Of a stretch of DNA of 64,000 nt, positions 16,921 to 25,617 are shown piece by piece (the stretch's first letter is position 1; every line of letters begins with the position of its first letter). Source of the DNA: Mycolicibacterium rhodesiae JS60 (GTDB taxonomy: Bacteria; Actinomycetota; Actinomycetes; Mycobacteriales; Mycobacteriaceae); the NCBI GenBank assembly GCA_000230935.2, contig AGIQ01000002.1:1364001-1428000 (forward strand), given 5' to 3'. The notes under the pieces are model-generated. The model was not told where the DNA came from, did no database searches, and saw nothing but the letters and a program-made list of their open reading frames with translations. Made by a program: the position numbers and the translations under genes.

Positions 16921-17822
16921 TAGAAGTAGCGGGGGAACGGGCTCCAGTCGGGGTCGCGCTTCTCCAGGAACGCATCGCGGCCCTCGACGGCTTCGTCGGT
17001 CATGTAGGCCAACCGGGTGGCCTCCCCGGCGAACAGCTGCTGACCCACCAGACCGTCGTCGAGCAGGTTGAAGGCGAACTTCAGCATGCGTTGAGCCTGA
17101 GGCGATTTGGCGTTGATCTCTTTGGCCCACTGCACCCCGACATTCTCCAGTTCGGCGTGGTCGACGACCTCGTTGACCGCTCCCATGTGGTGCATCTGCT
17201 CGGCGGTGTAAGGACGGCCCAGGAAGAAGACCTCCCGGGCGAACTTCTGTCCGACCTGGCGCGCGAGATACGCGCTGCCGTAACCGCCGTCGAAGCTGCC
17301 CACGTCGGCGTCGGTCTGCTTGAACCGGGCGTGCTCGCGGCTGGCCAGCGTCAGGTCGCAGACCACGTGCAGGCTGTGTCCCCCGCCGGCGGCCCACCCG
17401 TTCACCAGGCAGATGACGATCTTGGGCATGAACCGGATGAGCCGCTGCACCTCCAGGATGTGCAGGCGGCCGGCCCGCGCCGGATCGACGGTCTCGGCTG
17501 TCTCCCCGGCCGCGTACTGGTAGCCGCTGCGGCCCCGGATGCGCTGATCGCCGCCGGAGCAGAACGCCCAGCCGCCGTCCTTGGGGGAGGGACCGTTGCC
17601 GGTCAGCAACACGACGCCGACATCGGGTGACATCCGCGCGTGATCGAGGGCGCGGTACAGCTCGTCGACGGTGTGCGGGCGAAACGCGTTGCGCACCTCA
17701 GGCCGGTCGAACGCCACCCGCACCGTTCCGTCAGCGACGTGGCGGTGGTAGGTGATGTCGGTCAGGTCTTCGAAGCCTTCGATGGCCTGCCATTGCGAGG
17801 GGTCGAACGGGTTGTCGGTCAA
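16920..17822 (-). CDS. menB: 1,4-Dihydroxy-2-naphthoyl-CoA synthase
   Basis: MenB, a crotonase-fold enzyme, closes the second ring of the menaquinone head group from o-succinylbenzoyl-CoA. The 300-residue protein shows FDRPEVRNAFRPHTVDELY, WAFCSGGDQRIRG, the oxyanion loop WAAGGGHSLHVVCD, and DADVGSFDGGYGSAYLAR with the catalytic Asp. It corresponds to Rv0548c. The start codon is TTG 17822, which overlaps the stop of the upstream deazaflavin oxidoreductase (TTGA), so expression probably depends on coupled translation. Confidence 0.95.
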   Translation of the reverse strand: MTDNPFDPSQWQAIEGFEDLTDITYHRHVADGTVRVAFDRPEVRNAFRPHTVDELYRALDHARMSPDVGVVLLTGNGPSPKDGGWAFCSGGDQRIRGRSGYQYAAGETAETVDPARAGRLHILEVQRLIRFMPKIVICLVNGWAAGGGHSLHVVCDLTLASREHARFKQTDADVGSFDGGYGSAYLARQVGQKFAREVFFLGRPYTAEQMHHMGAVNEVVDHAELENVGVQWAKEINAKSPQAQRMLKFAFNLLDDGLVGQQLFAGEATRLAYMTDEAVEGRDAFLEKRDPDWSPFPRYF

Positions 17823-18304
17823 GGGTTTTGAACTCCATCTTCCAGGGGATCGAATCGGAACACCGCGCAGCGGCCGGCCAGCGCGTCGAACTCGTCGGGC
17901 CTGCCCTCGGTGACCAGGCCGGCGTTCTTCATGAAGCTCACGCCGGTGGGGACCAGAACGGGGAACGCCCGCAACAGAGGGCGGGCGTCCTCGGCGGACA
18001 GCTCCACGATGCGGACCACCTCGGTGTGCCTGCCCTTGGTCAGGGTGACCACACCGGCGGCGCGGGCGTTGCGCACCCAGTCGGCGCCGGGGAAGCCGCC
18101 GACCACGTAACGCTTGCCGTCGACGGTGAACGGGGTGATCGGCGTCGAGCGGGCCTTGCCGGATTTGCGGCCGGGAACGGTCAGTACCTCCGGCGACTCA
18201 CCGCCGAACCGCGCGAGACCGAGCCGCATCGCCAGCATAAAAGCCTTGTTCATCGGCTTGAGCCACCACGGCGGCCTGATGCGCTCGGAGTCGGCCATGT
18301 GCAA
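17819..18304 (-). CDS. Deazaflavin (F420)-dependent nitroreductase family protein
   Basis: The 161-residue protein belongs to the Ddn/FDOR-B family: RFGGESPEVLTVPGRKSGKARSTPITPF is the conserved cofactor-binding segment, with WVRNARAAGVVTL further on. It would use reduced F420; Ddn itself acts on menaquinone-like quinones. Here the gene overlaps menB by 4 bases, which makes a link to menaquinone metabolism plausible although not shown. Confidence 0.87.
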   Translation of the reverse strand: MHMADSERIRPPWWLKPMNKAFMLAMRLGLARFGGESPEVLTVPGRKSGKARSTPITPFTVDGKRYVVGGFPGADWVRNARAAGVVTLTKGRHTEVVRIVELSAEDARPLLRAFPVLVPTGVSFMKNAGLVTEGRPDEFDALAGRCAVFRFDPLEDGVQNP

Positions 18305-18312
18305 AACCTACG

Positions 18313-19005
18313 TCAACAGTTGATGCCGCGGTCGCGCAGTGCGTCGATCAGCCCGGTCGGGCGTTCGGCCACCGGGAGCGGGTCGACCAGGATGAAGTCG
18401 CAGCCGACGGTGCGGGCGGCTCCGTCGTTCTCCTCGCTGTCCCCGACCATCACAGCCTCGCCGGCGTCGACGCCGAGACGCTGCAGCGCGATCTGAAAGA
18501 TCCGCGGATCAGGTTTGACCACACCGACTTCGAAGGACAGGACGAACTCGTCGGTGTCGACGCCCGCGGCGCGAAACGCCGGCCGGATGTCGAACGCGAT
18601 ATTGGAGACGATCGCGGTCCGAAGGCCCAGGGCCTTGAGTCCGGACAACACCGTGACGGTGTCCGGGTAGGGCACCCACGACGCGGGGTCCACGGTGCGT
18701 TCATACAGCGCTTCGGCGTGCTGATCGGGCAGTCCGGTCTGACGCAGCGCGTGCAGGTATGCCTCGCGATGCAGCGCCGGGGTGAGGTCGCGTTTCACCC
18801 AGGTCTGGTAGTTCTCCTCGGTCATCGTCACCGAGCGGCCGGTCGGATGCGTGAGGCGTTCCATCAACTCGGCCTGCACGTGTTCGTCGACGGCGCGGCG
18901 GCCGTCGTCGTCGACCAATTCCATCCCGGCGAACCAGCTGTCGTCCTCCTCGAGCCGGAAGAGCGTGCCGGAGAAGTCGAACAGGATGGCGCGAACAGTA
19001 GTCAC
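18313..19005 (-). CDS. HAD superfamily hydrolase with altered DxSGT motif
   Basis: The 230-residue protein has the HAD core: motif I ILFDFSGTLF, motif II TAIVSNIAFD, and motif III/IV FEVGVVKPDPRIF followed by VMVGDSEENDG. Motif I has Ser where phosphatases have the second, acid-base Asp (DxDxT). That replacement is known in HAD enzymes which are not ordinary phosphatases, such as dehalogenases and phosphonatase, so the reaction may differ. GTG 19005 starts the protein. The gene is 8 bases upstream of the F420-dependent protein and probably belongs to the same operon as menB. Confidence 0.82.
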   Translation of the reverse strand: MTTVRAILFDFSGTLFRLEEDDSWFAGMELVDDDGRRAVDEHVQAELMERLTHPTGRSVTMTEENYQTWVKRDLTPALHREAYLHALRQTGLPDQHAEALYERTVDPASWVPYPDTVTVLSGLKALGLRTAIVSNIAFDIRPAFRAAGVDTDEFVLSFEVGVVKPDPRIFQIALQRLGVDAGEAVMVGDSEENDGAARTVGCDFILVDPLPVAERPTGLIDALRDRGINC

Positions 19006-19072
19006 CGGTTCATGCTGCCAGTGCGCGAGCGTAACGCCACGGCGGGATCCGGCGTCGATTTCCGCCCCACCG

Positions 19073-19591
19073 TTACTGTCGCTGCAGAGCAGGCGGACCG
19101 GAGGTGGGTGTCGGATGCTGCACTGGGTGCACGCCCGGCCACAGTCGCGGACCCTGGGTGTAGACCAGCAGCAGGAACAGCGCGATCAGCGCGGCACCCA
19201 CCACGACCTTGAGCACCAGCGCGACAGGGCGGGGAATCTTGGGCTTGGCGTCGACCTTCGGGGCGACTCGCTTCGCCCGCGGCATCGGCGGTTGGCCCTT
19301 CTGCCGCAGGAACAGCATCAGTACGTCGATGGCCTTGTTGTACTGCTGCACGTCCACGTAGAGGTGACTGCCGGCGCCTGCGGTGTTGAGGCCGCGCGGG
19401 CGGGCGGCGTATCCGCCGATATCGCTGTCATGCAGCAGGCTCAAAACCGGTGCGACGTCGGCGGGTTCGAGCTCAGCGATGATCACCCAGGTGTCGGCCC
19501 ACACTTCGTTGTCGAGGCCACCGGGCGGCAGCCAGAACATGATGTCGCGCTCTTTGAGGTACTCGAGCGGGATGACCCGAGACAGCATCAC
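19073..19591 (-). CDS. Uncharacterised protein with one C-terminal membrane helix
   Basis: The 172-residue protein has a soluble N-terminal part of about 115 residues (MFWLPPGGLDNEVWADTWVI, DIGGYAARPRG, SHLYVDVQQYNKAID). A basic stretch AKRVAPKVDAKPKIPR follows, then one membrane helix VVVGAALIALFLLLV and a short Pro-rich tail. I recognise no family. It lies 19 bases downstream of the fadD8 stop on the same strand. Confidence 0.72.
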   Translation of the reverse strand: MMLSRVIPLEYLKERDIMFWLPPGGLDNEVWADTWVIIAELEPADVAPVLSLLHDSDIGGYAARPRGLNTAGAGSHLYVDVQQYNKAIDVLMLFLRQKGQPPMPRAKRVAPKVDAKPKIPRPVALVLKVVVGAALIALFLLLVYTQGPRLWPGVHPVQHPTPTSGPPALQRQ

Positions 19592-19610
19592 TCAAGTATG
19601 TGCCTCGGAC

Positions 19611-21245
19611 TCAGCCGATGGCGCGAGATGCACCCTCCCAGAACTGCGCCCGCACGGCCTTCTTGTCCGGCTTGCCCAGTGCGGTCACCGGCACCGAGTC
19701 GACGATGATCACCTGCTTGGGCGACTGCACCGAACCCTTGCGGTCCTTGACCGCCGCCTGGATCTCGGCGGTCAGGGTCGCCACCGCGTCGTCGTCGCTG
19801 GGATGGTCGGGGCGCAACACGACCACCGCGGTGACGGCCTCGCCCCACTTCTCGTCGGGGGTGCCGATCACGCACACCTGCGCGACCGCGGGATGCTCGG
19901 CGACGACGTCCTCGACCTCGCGGGGGAACACGTTGAACCCGCCGGTGACGATCATGTCCTTGACGCGGTCGACGATGAACCAGAAGCCGTCGGAGTCCTC
20001 GCGGGCCATGTCACCGGTGTGCAGCCATCCGTCTTTGAAGGTTTTCGCGGTCTCCTCCGGCAGATTCCAGTAGCCGCCACTCAGCAGCGGCCCGGACACG
20101 CAGATCTCGCCGACCTCGCCTTGAGGGACCTCGTTGCCGTCGGCGTCCAGCAGCGCCGTGCGGGCGAACAGCGTGGGCCGTCCGCAGGAGGTGAGCCGCT
20201 TCTCGTCGTGGTCCTTCTTGGCCAGATAGGAGATGACCATCGGCGCCTCGGACTGCCCGTAGTACTGGGCGAAGATCGGGCCGAAGCGGCGGATCGCCTC
20301 GGCCAGCCGCACCGGGTTCATCGCCGAGGCGCCGTAGTAGACCGTCTCCAGCGACGACAGGTCGCGGGTGTGCGAATCGGGATGATCCATCAAGGCGTAG
20401 ATCATCGACGGCACCAGCATGGTCGCGGTGATCTTCTGCTCCTCGATCACCCGCAGCACCTCGGCCGGATCGAACTTCGTCAGCACCACCAGCTCGCCGC
20501 CCTTGACCACGGTCGGCACGAAGAACGCGGCCCCGGCATGCGACAGCGGCGTGCACATCAGGAACCGCGGATTCTCCGGCCACTCCCACTCGGCGAGCTG
20601 GATGGTCGTCATGGTGGTGATCGACTGCGCGGTCCCCAGGACACCCTTGGGCTTGCCGGTGGTGCCGCCGGTATAGGCCATGCCGCCGACGTGATCGGGG
20701 GCAAGATCGGCTGCCACCAACGGCTTCGGCGAGTACTTGGCTGCCTCGGCGATCAGGTCCACCGCTGAATCGCCGAGCGCCTCGGGGACCGGCCCCAGCG
20801 TCAGCACCTGCTTGAGAGCGGGCACCTTCTCCAGCAGGCCCTGCGCCCGCTCGATGAACATCGGGTTGGGGTCGATGATCAGTGAGGTCACCCCGGCGTC
20901 GCCCAGCACGTAGGCATGATCGTCGAGCGAGCCGAGAGGGTGTAGTGCCACCCGCCGGTAGCCCTGGGTCTGGCCGGCGCCGATGATCATCAGCACCTCG
21001 GGCCGGTTCAGCGACAGCAGCCCCACCGTCGCGCCGCTGCCCGCGCCGAGCGCCTCGAACGCCTGAATGTACTGGCTGATGCGGTCGGCGAGCTCGCCGC
21101 CGGTCAGCGTGGTGTCACCCAGGAACAGCACCGGCTTGTTCTTGTGGCGCTTCAGCGCGCCGACCGTCAGGTGCCCGGAATGAATGGGATGGCGCAGCAG
21201 CTCGGCCGATGAGCGCTCGCGCGAAGAGGAGGCAGCCTGAGTCAT
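19611..21245 (-). CDS. fadD8: Acyl-CoA synthetase FadD8
   Basis: This ANL-superfamily adenylating enzyme of 544 residues carries AYTGGTTGKPKGVLGTAQ (P-loop motif), YYGQSEAPM, GWLHTGDMAREDSDGFWFIVDRVKDMIVTGGFNVFP, and the C-terminal Lys in VTALGKPDKKAVR. It is the right size, strand and place for Rv0551c. It would activate a fatty or aryl acid; the substrate is not known. ATG 21245 begins MTQAASSSRERSS. In M. tuberculosis a vapBC pair lies between menB and fadD8; here four other genes do. Confidence 0.9.
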   Translation of the reverse strand: MTQAASSSRERSSAELLRHPIHSGHLTVGALKRHKNKPVLFLGDTTLTGGELADRISQYIQAFEALGAGSGATVGLLSLNRPEVLMIIGAGQTQGYRRVALHPLGSLDDHAYVLGDAGVTSLIIDPNPMFIERAQGLLEKVPALKQVLTLGPVPEALGDSAVDLIAEAAKYSPKPLVAADLAPDHVGGMAYTGGTTGKPKGVLGTAQSITTMTTIQLAEWEWPENPRFLMCTPLSHAGAAFFVPTVVKGGELVVLTKFDPAEVLRVIEEQKITATMLVPSMIYALMDHPDSHTRDLSSLETVYYGASAMNPVRLAEAIRRFGPIFAQYYGQSEAPMVISYLAKKDHDEKRLTSCGRPTLFARTALLDADGNEVPQGEVGEICVSGPLLSGGYWNLPEETAKTFKDGWLHTGDMAREDSDGFWFIVDRVKDMIVTGGFNVFPREVEDVVAEHPAVAQVCVIGTPDEKWGEAVTAVVVLRPDHPSDDDAVATLTAEIQAAVKDRKGSVQSPKQVIIVDSVPVTALGKPDKKAVRAQFWEGASRAIG

Positions 21246-21432
21246 GTCGTCCACACTAGAACGTGTTCCAGATTTGATGGAAGGGGTGCCGCCAACCGGG
21301 GGCCGTCGGATTGTCCGCGACCTGGCGGTGTTGTCGCCTTGCTGACACTTGGCCTGCACCCATCAACCGAACGCGGGTAGTGATTCAGTGCAGGATTGCA
21401 GGTTTCGCCTCGGCAGCCTCGTCGTGTTGGGC

Positions 21433-21585
21433 ATGCTTACGCGGGCATCGCAGAAGCGCCGCAATCAGTGCAGCCTCGCCGGCGCGCGCCAGCAGCGGTG
21501 GCGATTGCTGGGCGCGCTTGCGATCGCCGTCGTGACCTACGTCGGTCTATCTGCCGTGACCGCTTGGCTCGGCAGTTTCACGTGA
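21433..21585 (+). CDS. Putative 50-residue membrane peptide upstream of the dehalogenase
   Basis: ATG 21433 opens a 50-residue frame with a basic N-terminus (MLTRASQKRRNQC) and one hydrophobic C-terminal helix (LLGALAIAVVTYVGLSAV). Its stop is 13 bases before the dehalogenase start. The positive-inside single helix and the spacing suggest a real small protein, but nothing else supports it and the frame could be chance. Confidence 0.4.
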   Translation: MLTRASQKRRNQCSLAGARQQRWRLLGALAIAVVTYVGLSAVTAWLGSFT

Positions 21586-21598
21586 GGGACGTTTGACA

Positions 21599-22459
21599 AT
21601 GCCAATCGATTTCCGGCCCGACAGCAACCTGTATCCCTTCACGTCGCGGTGGTTCGACAGCTCGCGCGGTCGAGTGCACTACATCGATGAAGGCAGCGGT
21701 CCACCGATCCTGTTCTGTCACGGCAATCCGACGTGGAGTTTTCTCTACCGCAACGTCATTGCCGGCCTACGGGATCGGTTCCGGTGCATTGCGCCGGACT
21801 ACCTCGGCTTCGGACTGTCGGACCGCCCGAGCGGCTTCGGCTACACCGTCGAGGAGCACGCCCTGATCGTCGGCGAGCTGGTGGACTTCCTGGGGCTGGA
21901 CGGATACCTGTCGATGGGGCAGGACTGGGGCGGTCCGGTCTCCATGGCGGTCGACACGGTCCGGGCCGATCGGGTGAGTGGAATTGTGCTGGGCAACACG
22001 TGGTTCTGGCCGGCCGACAACCTTTCGATGAAGGTGTTCAGCAAGGTGATGTCCAGCCGCCCGATGCAGAGCGCCATCCTGAAAAGGAACTTCTTCGTCG
22101 AGCGGCTGATTCCCGTCGGCACGACACGAACACTGACCCCCCTGGAAATGGATCACTACCGAGCCGTGCAGCCTTCCCCTGAGGCCCGCAAAGGTGTCGC
22201 AGAATTGCCCAAGCAGATCCTGGCCGCCCGCCCGCTGCTGCAGCGCCTGGCGCATGACGTGCCTGTGATGCTGGGATCCAAGCCTGCATTGTTCATCTGG
22301 GGAATGAAGGACTTCGCATTCAGACCCGCGCAGAATCTTCCCCGGATGCGGGCGACATTCCCCGATCACGTTGTGGTCGAGTTGCCTGAAGCCAACCACT
22401 TCATGCAGGAAGACGCACCCGACCGGATCGCCGCCGCGATCATCGCCCGCTTCGGTTGA
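21599..22459 (+). CDS. dmbC: Haloalkane dehalogenase, DmbC (Rv1833c) type
   Basis: Hydrolyses carbon-halogen bonds through an alkyl-enzyme ester. The 286-residue protein is very like Rv1833c along its length. Catalytic features: nucleophile Asp in SMGQDWGGPVSM, halide-binding Trp next to it, second halide ligand Asn in CHGNPTWSFLYR, acid Asp in IWGMKDFAF, and His in EANHFMQED. Asn plus Trp ligands with the acid after strand 7 indicate subfamily HLD-III. ATG 21599 is preferred; TTG 21593 is in frame. It is followed directly by the NrtS-like gene. Confidence 0.92.
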   Translation: MPIDFRPDSNLYPFTSRWFDSSRGRVHYIDEGSGPPILFCHGNPTWSFLYRNVIAGLRDRFRCIAPDYLGFGLSDRPSGFGYTVEEHALIVGELVDFLGLDGYLSMGQDWGGPVSMAVDTVRADRVSGIVLGNTWFWPADNLSMKVFSKVMSSRPMQSAILKRNFFVERLIPVGTTRTLTPLEMDHYRAVQPSPEARKGVAELPKQILAARPLLQRLAHDVPVMLGSKPALFIWGMKDFAFRPAQNLPRMRATFPDHVVVELPEANHFMQEDAPDRIAAAIIARFG

Positions 22460-22463
22460 CGCC

Positions 22464-22745
22464 GTGGCTCAGCGCCGGGATCGCACCTGGAGTCGGCCGG
22501 CCGACGCGGTGGCGATGTTTGTGCGCGGCGCCACGGTGCGAACCGCCGGCCCCACAGCGCTGCTGGTCGGAACGGTATTGTCGCTGGTCAATCAGGGCGC
22601 GGTGATCGCCGCCGGGCACAGTGACGGCGGAACCTGGGTAAGGGTCGCGGTGAATTTCCTGGTGCCGTTCTGCGTCGCCAGTGTCGGATTCCTCTCCGCT
22701 CGCCGCGTCCGGCCCGGCGGCGACAGCGAACTCGGAAATCCCTAG
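22464..22745 (+). CDS. Small membrane protein, nitrate/nitrite transporter NrtS-like
   Basis: The 93-residue product starts at GTG 22464, 4 bases after the dehalogenase stop; a shorter start at ATG 22515 is possible. Two hydrophobic helices (ALLVGTVLSLVNQGAVIAAG and VAVNFLVPFCVASVGFLSA) with the NQG and NFLVPFCV motifs match what I recall of the NrtS family. If so, it takes part in nitrate or nitrite transport. The assignment rests on short motifs. Confidence 0.6.
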   Translation: MAQRRDRTWSRPADAVAMFVRGATVRTAGPTALLVGTVLSLVNQGAVIAAGHSDGGTWVRVAVNFLVPFCVASVGFLSARRVRPGGDSELGNP

Positions 22746-22849
22746 CGAAAAGAAAGCACAGTCTTGGGAGCTAATTCGAACAAGCTCATACCTGGCGATG
22801 TCGGCGAGGGACCAATCGTCGTTCGACGAGGTTCTCGACCAAACGGACG

Positions 22850-23158
22850 TCACGCCTGAGCGCTGACCTCGACACCATTCCAGAATGCGACCCGGCCCTT
22901 GATCCGCCGCGCCAAAGGGGATGGGTCGCGGTAGGCGAACGCTGCGCTGCGTAGCGTGCAGCCGCTGGCGTTCACGTCGTAGTAACTGGCGACGCCCTTC
23001 CAGAAGCACAGGCTCTTGGCCCTGTTCGCAACGAGCACCCCGTCGGCGACATCGCCCTCGGGGAAGTACACGTTTCCTTCGACGATCACCGGGTCATCGG
23101 TGGTCGCGATGACGGTGTCTCCGACGCGGGCGGTGATGGTGCTCAAAGTGCTCTCCAT
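22850..23158 (-). CDS. DUF427 domain protein
   Basis: The 102-residue protein contains EGNVYFPEGDV, SLCFWKGVASYYDV and the C-terminal VAFWNGVEV, the hallmark blocks of DUF427. This is a small beta-rich domain that is common in actinobacteria and of unknown function. ATG 23158 begins MESTLSTITARVGD, with a weak purine-rich site upstream. An inverted repeat lies just upstream of it at 23187-23226. Confidence 0.85.
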   Translation of the reverse strand: MESTLSTITARVGDTVIATTDDPVIVEGNVYFPEGDVADGVLVANRAKSLCFWKGVASYYDVNASGCTLRSAAFAYRDPSPLARRIKGRVAFWNGVEVSAQA

Positions 23159-23186
23159 TCCAGTGCGGTCAATTGGGTTTGGACGT

Positions 23187-23226
23187 GGAGTGGGGCTGCG
23201 ACGAGGGGGTGTCACAACCCCACTCC
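23187..23226. repeat. Inverted repeat between DUF427 and membrane protein genes
   Basis: The 9-bp arms ggagtgggg and ccccactcc are separated by 22 bases, and the inner sequence gggggtgtcacaacccc is partly self-complementary too. It sits 28 bases before the DUF427 start and just after the stop of the membrane protein gene (23242), so it could end that transcript or control the DUF427 gene. Confidence 0.5.
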
Positions 23227-23241
23227 TGGGAAGGAAGCGAC

Positions 23242-23805
23242 TTAGGCGTCAGCACGCCGGGTGAACGGCAGCAGCACCAGTGCCGCTGCGACGCCGAACA
23301 TGATGTGCTCAATGAGGAACGTCCCGTAGCCGACCATGACGGCCATGTGGGCGATCGGGTCTCCGCTGGAGAATACCGTCGCGGCCAGCGGGAGCCCGAC
23401 CCAGGCGCTGATAGCGAAAATGATTGCACCATAGATCATTCCACCGATAATCAAGTTGGCTCCGCGTAGTTTCGCCATCCGCACGATTACTGCGAACACA
23501 ATTCCGTACATGGCGCCCACCATCATGTGGACGATTGCGCCGATGACGGCGGGCCCGAATACGAAGTAGAAGTTCGAGCCACTCATGCCTTGCTGCATCG
23601 ATGCCATCATCGTCGACGGATCGATGAAGAGTGATGCGATGTGGTAGAGCGGTGTGAAGAACCCGGTGTGCTGGTAGGTGGCGGCGGCGATCATGGCGAA
23701 CATCGCCATGATCAGTGACCCGATCACGCCGGCGACGGCGCCGACGATCAGCGTTCGTCCTAATCCGGACTTCATCTCGGTCTGCGCTGTGGTGGCCGAT
23801 GACAT
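23242..23805 (-). CDS. Four-helix membrane protein of unknown function
   Basis: ATG 23805, preceded by agggagc, gives 187 residues with four or five hydrophobic segments (TLIVGAVAGVIGSLIMAMFAM, AVIGAIVHMMVGAMYGIVFA, LIIGGMIYGAIIFAISAWV, TFLIEHIMFGVAAALVLL). It is rich in methionine and has His in HMMVGAM and IEHIMFG that could bind a metal. I recognise no named family. It is downstream of the sigma-factor/reductase operon with a 103-base gap and may be a separate unit. Confidence 0.75.
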   Translation of the reverse strand: MSSATTAQTEMKSGLGRTLIVGAVAGVIGSLIMAMFAMIAAATYQHTGFFTPLYHIASLFIDPSTMMASMQQGMSGSNFYFVFGPAVIGAIVHMMVGAMYGIVFAVIVRMAKLRGANLIIGGMIYGAIIFAISAWVGLPLAATVFSSGDPIAHMAVMVGYGTFLIEHIMFGVAAALVLLPFTRRADA

Positions 23806-23908
23806 GTCTAGGCTCCCTCTCGGTACGAGTCGGGGGACATCTGTCCCCTTCACTGCGGAAACCCGGTGACTGGGGACTGCCCTTCCCGGGAAAGTGACCG
23901 AGTTGGAA

Positions 23909-25342
23909 CTATGTGGCCCGCAACCGAAGCCAAGATCTGCGGAACCGGGCCAGCATCGCAATGAGGCGCGAGGCCGGTGGGCGCGCAAGTCCTGCTCGGA
24001 CGTCGGCGATCGAGGCGTTCCATGGGCCGTCGTTGTAGGTCGGGTAGGGGTGGGTTGCACCTGCGAGGTCGCGGGTGCGCATGCCGTGCTTGACCGCCAG
24101 GACCATTTCGCCGATCGTCTCGCCCGCGCGCGGACCCACGATGCTCGCGCCGACGATGCGGTGCTTTGCGTCGAGGACGAGTTGGGTCAGCCCGCCGGTA
24201 TCGGACTCGGCCACCGCGCGATCGAGGTGGCGGTGGGAAAGAGTCTGCACGCTCAGCGCCGGTATCCGCCGGGCGGTTCGAGGGTCGATCCCGACGACGG
24301 CGATCTCGGGGTCGGTGAAGGTGACGCGGGGTTCGCCGGTCGTGTCGACGGTGCGGCGCAGCCCCAGGATCGCGTTGGTCGCGGCGATGCTGCCGTGGAC
24401 TCCGGCCGTGTGGGTGAATTGCGGGTGCCCGGTGAGGTCGCCGGCTGCCCAGATCCTGCGGTTAGAGGTACGCAGATGATCGTCGACGGCGACAAAGCCG
24501 TGACGATCGACGGTGATTCCGGCGTTCTCAAGTCCGATCGAGCCGGTCCTTGGCGTACGGCCGACGGCAAGGAGCAGTTGGTCGAATCGGACGCGGCGAC
24601 CGTCAGCGAGGGTGAGCTCATGCTCGCTGATCGACTGTGCGGTGGCGGCGGTGAACACGGTCACGCCGTCGGCGATCATCGCCGCGGTCAGCGCAGCGGA
24701 TGCGGCCGGGTCCTCCCGGGGAACCAGCATGTCCGCTGACTCGACGACCGTGACCTGCGAGCCGAGCCGCGCGAAGGCCTGCGCGAGTTCGCAGCCGGTG
24801 CTGCCGCCGCCCAGCACCAACAGCCGTTGCGGAAGCTCGGTGAGGTCCCAGACCGTCTCGCTGGTCAGGTGATCGACGGAGTCCAGGCCCGGAAGGTCGG
24901 GCACCGCCGGGCTTGCGCCGGTCGCGAGCACAGCCTGGGCGAAGCCAAGTCGGTGCCCGCCGATCGCGACGGTGCGCGGGCCGGTGAAGTGGGCCGATCC
25001 GCTGATCACCGTGACGCCGGCGTCGGCGAGGGCCTCCGGAGAATCGATTGGCGCGATGGTGGTGATCGCGTCCCGCACATGGCACATCACCTGGGCGAAA
25101 TCGACGGTCATGGATGCTGCGGTGATCCCGAATGTGGGTCCATGTCGGATCGCGGCGGCCGCAGATGCCGCGGCGATCAGCGACTTCGACGGTACGCAGC
25201 CGGTCCACAGGCAGTCTCCGCCAGTGCGATCACGTTCGGCCAGGACGACCTTCGCGCCGAAGCCGGCCGCCGTTTGCGCCGCGACGATTCCGGCAGTTCC
25301 CCCGCCGATGACCAACAGGTCAGTGCGGGCTGCGCGGCTCAC
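23909..25342 (-). CDS. Class I pyridine nucleotide-disulfide oxidoreductase (mercuric reductase-like)
   Basis: The 477-residue flavoprotein has an FAD motif LLVIGGGTAGIVAAQTA, the redox disulfide GGDCLWTGCVPSKS, an NAD(P) motif LLVLGGGSTGCELAQAF and WAAGDLTG. A C-terminal dimerisation domain ends near THPYPTYNDG. It lacks the N-terminal metal-binding domain and the C-terminal CC pair of MerA, so mercury is unlikely to be the substrate. Its start overlaps the anti-sigma stop by 4 bases, so it is expressed with the sigma factor and may be the output of that thiol- or redox-responsive unit. Confidence 0.88.
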   Translation of the reverse strand: MSRAARTDLLVIGGGTAGIVAAQTAAGFGAKVVLAERDRTGGDCLWTGCVPSKSLIAAASAAAAIRHGPTFGITAASMTVDFAQVMCHVRDAITTIAPIDSPEALADAGVTVISGSAHFTGPRTVAIGGHRLGFAQAVLATGASPAVPDLPGLDSVDHLTSETVWDLTELPQRLLVLGGGSTGCELAQAFARLGSQVTVVESADMLVPREDPAASAALTAAMIADGVTVFTAATAQSISEHELTLADGRRVRFDQLLLAVGRTPRTGSIGLENAGITVDRHGFVAVDDHLRTSNRRIWAAGDLTGHPQFTHTAGVHGSIAATNAILGLRRTVDTTGEPRVTFTDPEIAVVGIDPRTARRIPALSVQTLSHRHLDRAVAESDTGGLTQLVLDAKHRIVGASIVGPRAGETIGEMVLAVKHGMRTRDLAGATHPYPTYNDGPWNASIADVRAGLARPPASRLIAMLARFRRSWLRLRAT

Positions 25343-25617
25343 TTCAACTCACCACTGACTAGGCGATCGATGACCTGATGCATGTGCGCGATGCTCTGCG
25401 GGTCGGGCATCCGTCGCGCCGCCCACCGCGACAGTGCGGAGTCGATCTGACGGTATTCGGCCGCCACGGCCTTGCACTTGTCGCATTCGGCCAGATGTGC
25501 CTCCAGCCGCCGGATTTCGCTCGGGTCGAGCAGCGCCGCAGGATCGGAGTCGAGGTAGCGCTGGATTCGGCGTGCGGACCAGTGGCACGTCACCATCATC
25601 CGGAGGGCCCTCATCAT
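25339..25617 (-). CDS. Zinc-finger anti-sigma factor (ZAS family)
   Basis: The 92-residue protein has the HxxxCxxC zinc motif (His41, Cys45, Cys48 in EAHLAECDKCKA), with a further CH pair near the N-terminus. It has no membrane helix, as in soluble redox-sensing anti-sigma factors of the RsrA/RshA type. It would bind and hold the sigma factor encoded immediately upstream, and release it when the cysteines are oxidised; that is inferred from the family. It overlaps both neighbours by 4 bases. Confidence 0.88.
   Translation of the reverse strand: MMRALRMMVTCHWSARRIQRYLDSDPAALLDPSEIRRLEAHLAECDKCKAVAAEYRQIDSALSRWAARRMPDPQSIAHMHQVIDRLVSGELK

Noticed and set aside
23909..25342. Mercuric reductase MerA
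   Set aside because: The redox CxxxxC is present, but the N-terminal metal-binding domain, the C-terminal Cys pair and any merR/merT neighbours are absent.
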